A stretch of DNA of 64,000 nucleotides from Prevotella sp. AGR2160. Lineage in GTDB: Bacteria; Bacteroidota; Bacteroidia; Bacteroidales; Bacteroidaceae. How positions within the stretch are numbered: position 1 is the first letter of the stretch; the number at the start of each line of letters is the position of its first letter. The notes under the pieces are model-generated. The model did not search any database. It saw only the letters and a list, made by a program, of their open reading frames with translations, and was not told the DNA's origin. Shown piece by piece: positions 1-8,319 of this stretch. Where the stretch lies: NCBI RefSeq assembly GCF_000424185.1, contig NZ_AUJK01000014.1, positions 1-64,000 of the forward strand, written 5' to 3'. Made by a program: the position numbers and the translations under genes.

Positions 1-1
1 A

Positions 2-274
2 ATCTTTCGTACGAAGTCTAGCACCAAGGAGACTGCGAAGAAAGCGCTTGAAGGATGGTACAAGAAGGTCACCAAGTCTACCCTTAGAGAGATTAAATCC
101 GTAAAACAGTCTATCCAGCACTACGAGGACGAGATACTCAATTACTTTATCAACAGAGACACTAATGCTTCTGCAGAATCGCTCAACTCCAAGATGAAAG
201 CCTTTAGGTCATGCCTGAAGGGAATAAGGGATATACCCTTCTTTTTCTATAGATGTATTACCGTCTTTGGTTAG
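2..274 (+). pseudogene. C-terminal part of an IS transposase (ISL3-like), cut by the window edge
   Basis: An open frame enters from the left edge and stops at 272-274. It carries the tail 'ASAESLNSKMKAFRS' followed by RDIPFFFYR, which is typical of the DDE_Tnp_ISL3 transposase C-terminus in Bacteroidetes insertion sequences. Only about 90 residues are visible, so activity and full length cannot be judged. The GC-rich stretch just after the stop (about 275-320) may include the IS end. It lies directly before the restriction nuclease gene, so the IS probably separates this nuclease from the rest of its restriction-modification locus. Confidence 0.7.
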
Positions 275-358
275 GCAGCGGCATCCGCCCGCCACGGACA
301 ATCCCCCTTGGGCCTTGCTTTGCCTATAAAAACGATGCTGAAAGACCTTGTAAAAGAC

Positions 359-1111
359 ATGAGTCAAATGGCCTCAAGTGTTTCGCAAGAATTGTTGGGG
401 CTAATAAAAGAAAGAATGTCAGATTGGCTACCATCAGAGGTAATGGCCGACACTGGTATTGGGCGAACTGTAGAGTCCTGTCTGGGTATCTCTATGAACT
501 CGGATAAGAATCCTGACTACAAGGGGATTGAGTTAAAGAGCAAACGAGCAGAAGCTAAAGTCAGAAACACTTTGTTTACACAAACACCTAATTGGCAGAT
601 TAGCAAACTAAAAAGTGCTAAGGAAATTTGTGCTAAGTATGGCTATTATCAATACGATGACGGTGTAAAACGCATGCATGTCACTCTCAAGTCATTATGC
701 CCTAATCCTCAACATCTTGCATTGAATGTAAATATGCTATCAGATCTTTTGGAAGCTAATGAGTATTCTCCAATAGAGAACGAAGATGGAAGCTATAAAA
801 AAGTTGATGACGTAGTCGTATGGCAGTTAATGACATTGCATCAACGGCTTCTTACTAAACACCGTGAGACTTTCTGGATAGATGTTGAAAACAAAGTTGA
901 GCAAAATAAAGAATTCTTTCGTGTTAAGGACATTGTTCACACTAAGAATCCTATTGTTAACCAGTTTGACATTCTCATGGAGCAGGGACATATATCAGTA
1001 GATTTTCTACTATGTAGAAGAACTGGTGGAGACACTTATAGTTTTAAAATTGACGCAAAGTCTAGACCTTTGTTGTTTCCACAAAGTGAGACGTACATCA
1101 TTAATCAATAA
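359..1111 (+). CDS. MvaI/BcnI-family type II restriction endonuclease
   Basis: Cuts double-stranded DNA at a short GC-rich site (known family members MvaI and BcnI recognise CCWGG and CCSGG). The diagnostic block 'TGIGRTVESCLGI' followed by 'PDYKGIELKSKR' matches this family: D, E and K are spaced D-x4-E-x-K exactly as MvaI D50/E55/K57. The frame is open from a TTG at 308 and has an ATG at 335. I prefer ATG 359 because it places TGIG and the catalytic Asp at nearly the same distance from the N-terminus as in MvaI. No strong ribosome binding site decides the start. The next gene begins 2 bp after the stop, so the nucleases are probably co-transcribed. The site recognised here is unknown. Confidence 0.8.
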   Translation: MSQMASSVSQELLGLIKERMSDWLPSEVMADTGIGRTVESCLGISMNSDKNPDYKGIELKSKRAEAKVRNTLFTQTPNWQISKLKSAKEICAKYGYYQYDDGVKRMHVTLKSLCPNPQHLALNVNMLSDLLEANEYSPIENEDGSYKKVDDVVVWQLMTLHQRLLTKHRETFWIDVENKVEQNKEFFRVKDIVHTKNPIVNQFDILMEQGHISVDFLLCRRTGGDTYSFKIDAKSRPLLFPQSETYIINQ

Positions 1112-1113
1112 AT

Positions 1114-2061
1114 ATGAAGCATAATCTAATAGAGCAACTAAGAAAAGAGTCAGTTCTTGACCTCTTTGACGATAAAGACAAAGTAAGTTGGAATGTTTGG
1201 TATCGTAATATCGCTAAATATTTTAACCTCCATGAACCTTCGTATGAATCTTTGTTATCCTTAGGTGACCACCTTTCAGATGTTTTTAAGTCTACTAATA
1301 ACGGTGATGCGCGTTCACAATCGAGCCTTAGCAAGGGAGGTACATATTGGGAGAAGCTGGTAACATGGTATATAAATATATGTAGCGTTGGTTCAAGGGT
1401 AGTAGCTTTTAGAGGAAGTAAGAAAACGCGTATCCCTGATGTGGTTTCCCAAGCACTAACAGTTGAATACAGAAACTTGGAATGTCAATCTGAAGCGGAT
1501 ATCATTGTTCTCGTATTTCCAAGAACTTACCCATTTGTCGAGGCGAAAGACTTACAATTATTTCTAAATAAGAAGGGCAACATAGACTTTGATGTTCTCT
1601 CTGATGAAATTGGAAAACAATTTTATTCCTTCCAGATAGGAGTTATACAATGTAAGACTAACTGGAATGATAATGCTCAGGCACCTATGTTATGGGATTT
1701 AATATATAAGTCCAAGAAAAAAGCCATAGACGGTATAACCGTAGGCTCTGCATTATATAGTATACAGAATATACCTTTTACTTACTCTTTTGTAACAGTG
1801 CCATCAAACAATTTGGATACCTATAGTCCTTCGTCAATCAGTGTAGCAAGAGTTACACATTTGTCAGGTGGAAATTATTGGGGGCATGAAAGCAAGAATG
1901 GAATAGCTTTGAGCTTATCAAAAATCTTTTCGAGGAACTATAGACAGGGCTATACAGACTGTGATATAAATATAGACTTGAAGAGAGAAATTAATGAATT
2001 GGTTGCTAACTATCCATATTTTTGGAAAGGTAATAAAAAACAAAAAACACACAAGAAATAG
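1114..2061 (+). CDS. Probable second restriction-type nuclease (PD-(D/E)xK-like), weak assignment
   Basis: A 315-residue soluble protein of unrecognised family. In its middle lie 'SEADIIVLVFP' and, about 60 residues later, 'VIQCKTNWNDNAQ'. A hydrophobic strand with Asp followed by a second strand ending in (E/Q)-x-K is the usual layout of a PD-(D/E)xK nuclease core, here with Gln in place of Glu. It sits 2 bp after the MvaI-like gene and 2 bp before the HNH gene, so the three are probably one operon. It could also be a specificity or accessory subunit of the same restriction system. Base composition is AT-rich like its neighbours and unlike the GC-richer genes after 3640, which fits horizontal acquisition. 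Confidence 0.45.
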   Translation: MKHNLIEQLRKESVLDLFDDKDKVSWNVWYRNIAKYFNLHEPSYESLLSLGDHLSDVFKSTNNGDARSQSSLSKGGTYWEKLVTWYINICSVGSRVVAFRGSKKTRIPDVVSQALTVEYRNLECQSEADIIVLVFPRTYPFVEAKDLQLFLNKKGNIDFDVLSDEIGKQFYSFQIGVIQCKTNWNDNAQAPMLWDLIYKSKKKAIDGITVGSALYSIQNIPFTYSFVTVPSNNLDTYSPSSISVARVTHLSGGNYWGHESKNGIALSLSKIFSRNYRQGYTDCDINIDLKREINELVANYPYFWKGNKKQKTHKK

Positions 2062-2063
2062 TA

Positions 2064-2837
2064 ATGGTTAGGCGATTATGGACAAGGGATGAATTCATGA
2101 TAGTCTTCAATTTGTACTTGAAGACTCCATTTGGGAAAATGTACAGCACAAATCCCGATGTAAAGCGAATTGCAGAACTAATAGGAAGAACAGCAGGTTC
2201 AGTTGCTCTCCGTCTCGCAAATTTTGCTTCATGCGACCCTATTCTTCAGCAACGTGGCATTAAGGGTATGACTGGTGGCTCAAAGCAATGTCAACCTTAC
2301 TGGGATGAATTCTTTGCCGACAAAGAGAAGTTTGTCTTCGAAACAGAGCAAGTCCTTGCTCATTATCAAAAGACGTCTCTGGAGAAGAAGTACAAAAGAG
2401 TCCTTAGCGACATATCTGATAATTTAACAGGCAAAGACAAAGAGAGGATAGTTAAGACAAGAGTAAACCAAAACGTATTTCGGGCTATCATCCTTGCCAA
2501 TTATGATTCGACTTGTGCTTTGTCTGGAATAGATATTCCTGAATTACTCGTAGCCAGTCATATTATGCCGTGGGCAGACAATAAAGAAGAAAGACTCAAC
2601 CCAGAGAATGGTATTTGCCTTTCTTCTATCTATGATAAAGCGTTCGACCAAGGACTAATAACATTCAATGATGATTATAAGACAATACTTTCCAGCAAGA
2701 TAAAAGCAAATGTAGGAAAGACATTCTATGCAGATTTCTTTGAACCAATTGAAGGAAAACAACTACTGACTCCAGAAAAGTATTTTCCGAGCAAACGCTT
2801 CTTAGAATACCATAGAGATGTAATATTTAATCATTAG
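2064..2837 (+). CDS. HNH endonuclease domain protein (restriction-type)
   Basis: A 257-residue protein. The C-terminal half has the HNH_2 pattern: 'CALSGI', then 'ASHIMPWADNKEERLNPENG' and 'YDKAFDQGLITF'. The first His (SHI) and the central Asn (PENG) are present. The position often held by a second His (HDxAFDxG) is Tyr here. The N-terminal half resembles regions found before HNH domains in McrA-like restriction proteins, possibly a DNA-binding part. It overlaps no neighbour but is only 2 bp from the upstream gene. The role is probably DNA cleavage in defence. Whether it targets modified or unmodified DNA cannot be read from the sequence. Confidence 0.75.
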   Translation: MVRRLWTRDEFMIVFNLYLKTPFGKMYSTNPDVKRIAELIGRTAGSVALRLANFASCDPILQQRGIKGMTGGSKQCQPYWDEFFADKEKFVFETEQVLAHYQKTSLEKKYKRVLSDISDNLTGKDKERIVKTRVNQNVFRAIILANYDSTCALSGIDIPELLVASHIMPWADNKEERLNPENGICLSSIYDKAFDQGLITFNDDYKTILSSKIKANVGKTFYADFFEPIEGKQLLTPEKYFPSKRFLEYHRDVIFNH

Positions 2838-2877
2838 AACAGATGATGAGATTAAAAATTCCAAAATATAAAATATC

Positions 2878-3258
2878 ATGGATATAAAACAATTTGTAAA
2901 GGAGTCTGTTTCACAAATAGTAGAAGCTATCAATGAATCTAATCCCAAGCTACAATCCATTGGCTCATTCATACCTACAGGTGGGATGATAGGAGAAGGA
3001 GTTCTGTTTTCTGCAAATAGTGAACCTTCAAAAGATGCAAATAAAGAAAATAACCATCGACATTTCATTAAGGTTGATTATGATTTAGCTGTTACAGTAT
3101 CCACTTCCACTACCTCTAATGCTGGCGGAAAAATAAAAATAGCAGTATTGGGAGCAGAAGGTACATATGAAGAATCAAATCAAAACCAATGTATCAGCAG
3201 GATTAAATTCATGATTCCTATTGCATTACCAAAGCAAGAGGCGAAGGAAGAAAGATAA
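2878..3258 (+). CDS. Small trypco2-like hypothetical protein
   Basis: A 126-residue protein. It has a conserved-looking beta-strand core 'KVDYDLAVTVSTST', a glycine-rich loop, and 'SRIKFMIPIALP' near the end. This pattern resembles proteins of the trypsin-co-occurring type (trypco2), which are found beside predicted conflict and defence genes. No catalytic motif, signal peptide or membrane segment is visible. It lies 40 bp after the HNH endonuclease on the same strand and shares its AT-rich composition, so it probably travels with the nuclease cluster. The assignment is by pattern memory, not by a search. Confidence 0.5.
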   Translation: MDIKQFVKESVSQIVEAINESNPKLQSIGSFIPTGGMIGEGVLFSANSEPSKDANKENNHRHFIKVDYDLAVTVSTSTTSNAGGKIKIAVLGAEGTYEESNQNQCISRIKFMIPIALPKQEAKEER

Positions 3259-3332
3259 ACTTCTCATTTACACTGAATATTGCTATTTAAAAAACATGAA
3301 GACCAAATAGCAGCAGATATATTTGCAAAGGA

Positions 3333-3546
3333 TTAGAAAAAGGAGACCTTCAGCAAGTGTAGGATGAGTGATCGTACAGGGGCATTCGTTCGTGCAGGCA
3401 CGTCGTAGAGCCAGATTCGTGCAGCATACTCGCACTTGCTGATTCAAGCAGGCGGACTGTTAGCTTTCGTAAGGACACCTCAGAGATGCGTGCATCCGAG
3501 GGACGAAGTTCGTGCAGAACAGTTGACCGCCTACAGGCAGGTTTCC
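3333..3546 (-). ncRNA. Candidate structured non-coding RNA with promoter and terminator
   Basis: No gene covers 3259-3639. Reading leftwards, a good Bacteroidetes promoter (3552-3582) is followed by about 210 nt without a convincing ORF. A 12-bp stem with a 3-nt bulge pairs AGGCGG..ACTGTT with AACAGTCCGCCT. A 10-bp perfect stem (TCAGCAAGTG / CACTTGCTGA; plus-strand arms 3350-3359 and 3433-3442) ends just before an oligo-T run (plus-strand AAAAA at 3337-3341), giving a terminator-like end. CTGCACGAA occurs three times in the RNA sense (plus-strand TTCGTGCAG at 3389, 3416 and 3509). The function is unknown and I do not recognise an RNA family. Confidence 0.4.
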
Positions 3547-3551
3547 AGATG

Positions 3552-3582
3552 CAAAGGTAAACACATCTTGGGGATCACACAA
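3552..3582 (-). promoter_or_regulatory. Bacteroidetes promoter reading left (candidate ncRNA)
   Basis: On the minus strand TTG (3580-3582), 20 bp, TACCTTTG (3552-3559). This matches the TTG-N20-TAnnTTTG consensus. No protein gene starts downstream, which supports a non-coding transcript. Confidence 0.6.
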
Positions 3583-3639
3583 CGGCCAATAGTGCACATT
3601 TTAATAAAATCATATTTGAACAACATAAAATTTACAGTT

Positions 3640-4836
3640 ATGATGACGCCATTGAAAATGCTATTGTCAGTCGCTTTTGCAACGACAGCACTGGCTGGTT
3701 TTGCCCAAAGCAAAGCACCGGTATTCACAACCATCAAAGCCAACGCGATAACGTCGGTGAAGGATCAGAACAGAAGTGGGACGTGCTGGGACTATGCCAC
3801 CTGCGGATTCTTGGAGAGTGAGATCCTGCGCAAGACGGGCAAGACGGTGGACCTCGCCGAGATGTATGTGGCATATCAGGATTATCTCGACTGTGCCGAC
3901 TACCATATCCGCATGCATGGCAGCAGCCGTTTCTCGGAAGGCGGCTCCTGCGACGACGTGGTGAGTGTCATCAAGCGATTCGGTATCGTGCCGGAAGAGG
4001 CGATGACAAGACCGGGAGCGATGGTAGGCGATAGTCTCGCCAATTTCAACGAGTTCTTCCCTGCCTTGGAAGCGTATGTCAACAACTATGCTGACAGCAA
4101 GCAGACCTCCATCACGACGCAGTGGCGGCAGGGCATGACGGGAATCTTGGATGCTTATCTTGGCACTTATCAGAAGGAGTTTAGCTATGGGGGCAAACGC
4201 TATACCCCGCAGTCGTTTGCAGCAAGTCTCGGACTTGATTGGGACGACTATGTCAGCGTGACCAGTTACACCCATCATCCTTTTAACGAGTGGATGGTGA
4301 TAGAGGCACCTTACAAGTGGCGCCCGCGTCCGAGTTTCAACATTCCGCTGGACCAAATGATGGCGGTCATCGACAATGCCCTTGCCCACGGCTACTGCGT
4401 GGCATGGGGCGGAGATGTGAGTGGAGACAACTTCTCACGGAGCGGCATCGGCCTGGCCTTGGACAAACAGAAAGCCTACTCGTTGGCTGGGAGCGATGCG
4501 GAGCGGTGGCTCAAACTGCCGAAGGCACAGCAGAAGAGCAAACTCGACAGTCTCGGTGTGGATGCACCGGAGGTGACACCGACACAGGCTTTGCGGCAGA
4601 AATATTTCGATACGTGGGAGGCGACCTACGACCACGTGATGCTGATCTTCGGTACGGCGAAGGACAAGAATGGCAAGGAATACTATATGGTGAAGAACTC
4701 GTGGGGCGACTATGGCAACTACCATGGCATCTGGTATCTCAGCAAGAGCTTCGTGGCGATGTACACCACCTATATCTTCCTGAACAAGCACGCGCTCGAC
4801 AAGCGTCTGTTGGATAAAATGGCGGTAAGGTTCTGA
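3640..4836 (+). CDS. Secreted C1-type cysteine peptidase (aminopeptidase C / bleomycin hydrolase-like)
   Basis: Papain-fold peptidase of 398 residues when started at ATG 3640. That start gives a clean signal peptide (MMTPLKMLLSVAFATTALAG, cleavage near AFAQ/GFAQ). The longer open frame from 3436 adds residues that look non-coding. Gln43 and catalytic Cys49 lie in 'DQNRSGTCWDYAT'. The catalytic His is in 'YDHVMLIFG' and the Asn in 'VKNSWGDYG'. It therefore has the complete C1B catalytic set and is exported to the periplasm or surface, unlike cytosolic PepC. It probably trims peptides. It stands alone between the nuclease cluster and the convergent mobilization operon. Confidence 0.85.
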   Translation: MMTPLKMLLSVAFATTALAGFAQSKAPVFTTIKANAITSVKDQNRSGTCWDYATCGFLESEILRKTGKTVDLAEMYVAYQDYLDCADYHIRMHGSSRFSEGGSCDDVVSVIKRFGIVPEEAMTRPGAMVGDSLANFNEFFPALEAYVNNYADSKQTSITTQWRQGMTGILDAYLGTYQKEFSYGGKRYTPQSFAASLGLDWDDYVSVTSYTHHPFNEWMVIEAPYKWRPRPSFNIPLDQMMAVIDNALAHGYCVAWGGDVSGDNFSRSGIGLALDKQKAYSLAGSDAERWLKLPKAQQKSKLDSLGVDAPEVTPTQALRQKYFDTWEATYDHVMLIFGTAKDKNGKEYYMVKNSWGDYGNYHGIWYLSKSFVAMYTTYIFLNKHALDKRLLDKMAVRF

Positions 4837-4884
4837 GCAGGTAATACAGGAAAGTTCGTCACCGTATTACTGATATTACCCGTC

Positions 4885-6354
4885 TTACCGCCCTCTCTGC
4901 CGCTTCTTCCCACCCGGCCGCATCATGGCGGCTGAGCGGGCGATACAGCGTCGCCACCACTGCTCGTCATCCTCATCCTTGTCACGTCCCCAGCCGGTGT
5001 TGTTGACGGTGCTGCCGCCGTTGGACTCGGCATAGGCGGTAGCCTCGCGGATGCAGTTAAGGGAAAGGAGCAGGGCACAGTTGATGACACCGGCGGCATT
5101 GTCGGTGAGATGGGTGAATCCTGACTCGTCGAGAAGATGCTGCTGGTGCTCGGAGAGCGTCGGACGGACGGGTTCCCAGGAAGAAGCCACCATGTCGTTG
5201 TAGGTCGCCAGCAAGTTCTTCTGCAGCTCCGTGGTCTTATAGTTGAAGTCTGCACCCAGATGCTCCCGTATCTCGGCATGTTCCTGTTTCAACGCAGCGA
5301 GACGCGCACGGGCAGCGAGGATGGTGCGCTCGGCATCCTCCAACATCTGCTGACGGAGAGAAAGCTTGCTCTTGACGTCTTCGAGCTCACTCCGCAAAGC
5401 CGCCATCCTGCTGGCCAAGGCAGCATGGTCACAACCGTCCTGGCCAAACTGACGGGCGATCTCGTCTATCTCATCCTGAATGGCCTGCTTGCGCTCCCGG
5501 AGATTGGCGATCATCGTCGAGATGCCCTTCAACTTTATCTCGGCCCGACGGATCTGCCGAAGCAGTCCCTGACGGGTGGTCTCCAGGTCGCACACCTCTG
5601 ATACAAGCTCACGTTTGTATTCCTCGGTGGAGCGGTGCCGGGCTTTTGTCTCCTCCATATTGCTGCCACGTTCCAGTCCCCACTTCTTGTTGACCTGTTC
5701 GACAAGTTCGGAGTGCAAGGCGGTCATATTTGCCGATTCAGCCTCAATGGTACTGCCAAAGACTGTTCTCCATGAGATACGGTTACGGGCTATATCGACC
5801 GGCACCATTGTACAATGAATGTGGGGATTCTTCTCGTCGAGGTGGACATAGAAGCTGATGATGTTATCCTCGCCATAACGTTTGGCCATGAAATTATATA
5901 CGTCACGTGCCCAGTCCTCGATCTCTTGGCAACGGGTGATGCCACTGTTGTCCGCCCCTTTCGTCAAATCGACTTTCTGAGTGCCAAAGGCGAGCTCATG
6001 CATCCGCTCACGGTTACCGCCAAAGATGAACTTGGCAATGGTGCGGTACTTCCGTTTGCCGTCAGCGTTACTGTTCGGATCCCTGATGCCGCGGGCTGCC
6101 AGGTTCTCAGCCATCTTCTGAGCGATGCTCTTGGATGTATCTATAGGCTGCACGACCCCTCCCCGTACGACCTCAAAGTTGAGCTTAGCACGGGTAGGGT
6201 CGTAGTTGGCAAGACTGTCCGCGGCTTTCTTCTTCCACTGTTGGGCAGTCCAGTTGCGTTGCTGCTCATCACTCTCTTTTTGACTGACACCACCCGTCTC
6301 AGAGCGCATGTCCATGACTTGTTTTCTTCCTGCCATATTCGTTTTTATTGACAA
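4885..6354 (-). CDS. MobV-family relaxase (Mob/Pre mobilization protein)
   Basis: Nicks and binds the origin of transfer so that the element can be mobilized by a co-resident conjugation system. The MobV motif III 'HLDEKNPHIHCTMVPV' places three metal-binding His at about residues 171, 178 and 180. The N-terminal domain covers roughly residues 55-240. Residues about 260-370 form a long heptad-rich coiled coil, normal for Pre/Mob proteins. Length 489 is in the family range. ATGs at 6354 and 6336 are both possible. It is the last gene of a leftward operon starting near 9417, with a hairpin-rich probable oriT directly upstream. Confidence 0.88.
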   Translation of the reverse strand: MSIKTNMAGRKQVMDMRSETGGVSQKESDEQQRNWTAQQWKKKAADSLANYDPTRAKLNFEVVRGGVVQPIDTSKSIAQKMAENLAARGIRDPNSNADGKRKYRTIAKFIFGGNRERMHELAFGTQKVDLTKGADNSGITRCQEIEDWARDVYNFMAKRYGEDNIISFYVHLDEKNPHIHCTMVPVDIARNRISWRTVFGSTIEAESANMTALHSELVEQVNKKWGLERGSNMEETKARHRSTEEYKRELVSEVCDLETTRQGLLRQIRRAEIKLKGISTMIANLRERKQAIQDEIDEIARQFGQDGCDHAALASRMAALRSELEDVKSKLSLRQQMLEDAERTILAARARLAALKQEHAEIREHLGADFNYKTTELQKNLLATYNDMVASSWEPVRPTLSEHQQHLLDESGFTHLTDNAAGVINCALLLSLNCIREATAYAESNGGSTVNNTGWGRDKDEDDEQWWRRCIARSAAMMRPGGKKRQRGR

Positions 6355-6370
6355 TATTATTACCTATTCA

Positions 6371-6520
6371 GCCCGAGCTTGCTCCCCGCAGGAACTCCCT
6401 TGGAGGGGCTCTCAGGGCGTTAATGTAAGTTAACGCTAATTAGGCTTACCGATTTGGAAAATCGTGCCTAAACCGTAGGTTGCACTAAACTGGTGAAGAA
6501 AGGCAAGCAAGCTCGCTCGG
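6371..6520. other. Probable origin of transfer (oriT) of the mobilizable element
   Basis: The gap between the relaxase and the next gene is rich in inverted repeats. GCGTTAA/TTAACGC has arms at 6417-6423 and 6430-6436. CGATTT/AAATCG has arms at 6450-6455 and 6459-6464. An outer pair GAGCTTGCT (6375-6383) / AGCAAGCTC (6506-6514) encloses them. MobV oriTs are typically hairpins just upstream of the mob gene. The nick site cannot be assigned. Confidence 0.5.
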
Positions 6521-6606
6521 CTTAGAAAATTATTGAAACGGAGTGCACCGGTTCCTGAAAGGTTTGAATGGAAAAGAAGGAGAATTTGAAGCATCGCGAC
6601 ATGAGG

Positions 6607-6957
6607 TTAAAGGAGTAAATGTTTGTGGGACTTCTTGGCCAAGGAGAACACGAAGGTGTTGCCCTTGCGCTGGCGTGAGATCACCGAGAGCGCGGCAAGC
6701 TCATCAAGGAACTGCTGTACGGTGTGCCGTTCCCAGTTCCATTCTTCAGCCAGGCGCATGTAAGAGGCAGTGAACGGGAGGACATGGATCTGTTCGCCCT
6801 GTTCATTACACACGGGAATGCCCTTGCCGATGGATTCCATCAGCCATACGAAAGCATCGTAACGTGACAGACGGTGACGGTCTTTGGTTCGAAGACAGTT
6901 GATGAGTTCGTGGCCGATGGCCATCCAGTTGACAGTCGATTTCTTCTTTTGCTTCAT
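6607..6957 (-). CDS. Small putative DNA-binding protein of the mobilization operon
   Basis: A 116-residue protein, not recognised as a named family. It starts with a basic segment (MKQKKKSTVNW) and is mostly helical. 'SYMRLAEEWNWERHTVQQFLDELAALSVI' followed by a basic hairpin 'SRQRKGNTFVFSL' resembles a winged helix-turn-helix. Residues 50-60 form a Gly/Cys loop (GKGIPVCNEQGEQ). Its place between oriT/relaxase and a membrane protein suggests a regulator or relaxosome accessory factor. That is inference from context. Confidence 0.55.
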   Translation of the reverse strand: MKQKKKSTVNWMAIGHELINCLRTKDRHRLSRYDAFVWLMESIGKGIPVCNEQGEQIHVLPFTASYMRLAEEWNWERHTVQQFLDELAALSVISRQRKGNTFVFSLAKKSHKHLLL

Positions 6958-6972
6958 TGCTTATTCGTTGAT

Positions 6973-7422
6973 TCAATGTTTAGTGGCATCAGATTCTGTA
7001 ATGTTCTGCTGGGGTATGTCCGGCAGGCAGGCGGCTGTAATCAGGACAGCAGACAACGTGTAGGCGATGGGGAACATGCCGGGGATAAAGCCGATGGGAA
7101 CCGCGATGGCGAAAATACCAAGATAGATGGGCATGGAGGAACGGATGAACAATAGCAGAAGGGTGTTGCGCTTGACGGCTATGGCAAAGAACGCATAGAG
7201 CGATGAGATGGCCAGACCGATCGTCACGGGGAAAGCCAACGAGTAAGCCAAATGGAAGAGGAGAATGACAATGGCAAGCAGACTTGCGGCAAAGTTGGCG
7301 CGCTTCTCGGAACGTGACAGACAGCGGCGGACAACCATGAGGCGACCCTTGCGGGCGAGTGCGATAGAGACGGCCAACGGCAGCAGCGAAACGAGTAATA
7401 TGAAGAGTAATTTTGCAGTCAT
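6973..7422 (-). CDS. Small polytopic membrane protein, unknown function
   Basis: A 149-residue protein with about four to five hydrophobic segments (roughly residues 3-21, 43-64, 66-82, 95-115 and 117-134) and a basic loop around residues 25-42. No family is recognised. It lies in the leftward mobilization operon, 15 bp upstream of the putative DNA-binding protein. It may be a membrane partner for transfer or an entry-exclusion-like protein, but nothing in the sequence proves this. Confidence 0.6.
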   Translation of the reverse strand: MTAKLLFILLVSLLPLAVSIALARKGRLMVVRRCLSRSEKRANFAASLLAIVILLFHLAYSLAFPVTIGLAISSLYAFFAIAVKRNTLLLLFIRSSMPIYLGIFAIAVPIGFIPGMFPIAYTLSAVLITAACLPDIPQQNITESDATKH

Positions 7423-7463
7423 GATTTCTTAATAGTAATATGGGTAATACATGATGGTTGGGA

Positions 7464-7853
7464 TTAGTTTTTGATGCAATCTACATAGAGATGGTAAGAC
7501 GAGTTGGAGATCTTCAGCGTCAGCGATTTCAGCGTGGCCCGGCGAATGATCCACTCCACATCCCTGGGGGAAGGATTGCAGGTTTTCATCCGCTCAGCAA
7601 AGGCTTTGTCGCGGCGACTGATCTTCTGAATGATCTTGTCCATGTCGCCCTCATAGACGTTCCACACCGTCCGGCGCACATGATTCTTTGCCTTGCCGGA
7701 AAGCATGACACGGAGCACGTAACAGGAGGAACGTACGAGGCGGCTGCCTTCCTGCACCATATAGTCGTGCTTGGCAAAAGGCACTACGGCATGATAGGTG
7801 TCACCATGGGCGTTGATGACATCGGCAATGGAATAAAGCAGCTCAGGTCTCAT
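7464..7853 (-). CDS. Hypothetical protein of the mobilization operon
   Basis: A 129-residue protein without signal peptide or membrane segment. It has a basic central stretch 'SGKAKNHVRRTVWNVYEGDMDKIIQKISRRDKAFAERMK' and a C-terminal beta-rich end. No family is recognised. Its start overlaps the end of the upstream gene by 11 bp (7843-7853), so the two are probably translationally coupled and act together. Confidence 0.6.
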   Translation of the reverse strand: MRPELLYSIADVINAHGDTYHAVVPFAKHDYMVQEGSRLVRSSCYVLRVMLSGKAKNHVRRTVWNVYEGDMDKIIQKISRRDKAFAERMKTCNPSPRDVEWIIRRATLKSLTLKISNSSYHLYVDCIKN

Positions 7854-8307
7854 AGCTCATCTTGCAAAAAACAGACAACAGTTCCTGGCTGGTCATCGCC
7901 TCGGTGAAGTCGAAGGACAGCGTGTGGGAGAGAAGATCGCTGTCGAGTTCTTCGGCAAAGACATCCACGGTGTCATAGACGGTGACGGCAACACTGTCTA
8001 CAAAGCCGTCGGTGCCGGTGAGCAAGTTGATCTTGAACATGCTCTTGCCGAGCTTGGGACTGGCGAAGAAGCAGCAGTGGAGGATGCGCGGCTCTGACTT
8101 CTTTGAGCCGTGGTAGAGGAGCTGAAGGTCGAGGTCGTCGTCGATCATGTCCATCACCATGCCAATGGGGAAACGCTCTTCAAGGTTGAAGTACAGTACC
8201 GCCGAGTCCTCGGCGATGTCGGGTTCTACACACTGCTTGCTGTCAATGAGTTTGGGCAGCATCAATGGCATCAGGGCCATAAACTTGTTTACTTCTTTTA
8301 CAATCAT
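7843..8307 (-). CDS. Hypothetical protein of the mobilization operon
   Basis: A 154-residue acidic, probably cytosolic protein, with no family recognised. Alternating hydrophobic strands ('FPIGMVMDMIDDDLDLQLLYHG', 'LHCCFFASPKLGKSMFKI', 'DSVAVTVYDTVDVFAEELD') suggest an alpha/beta fold. It overlaps the following gene by 11 bp and lies 12 bp after the lipoprotein gene, so it belongs to the same operon. Confidence 0.6.
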   Translation of the reverse strand: MIVKEVNKFMALMPLMLPKLIDSKQCVEPDIAEDSAVLYFNLEERFPIGMVMDMIDDDLDLQLLYHGSKKSEPRILHCCFFASPKLGKSMFKINLLTGTDGFVDSVAVTVYDTVDVFAEELDSDLLSHTLSFDFTEAMTSQELLSVFCKMSYET

Positions 8308-8319
8308 AATTAGTTTGGA

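Noticed and set aside
3436..3639. N-terminal extension of the cysteine peptidase
   Set aside because: It would place about 68 residues before a clear signal peptide and overlaps the leftward promoter and structured RNA candidate.
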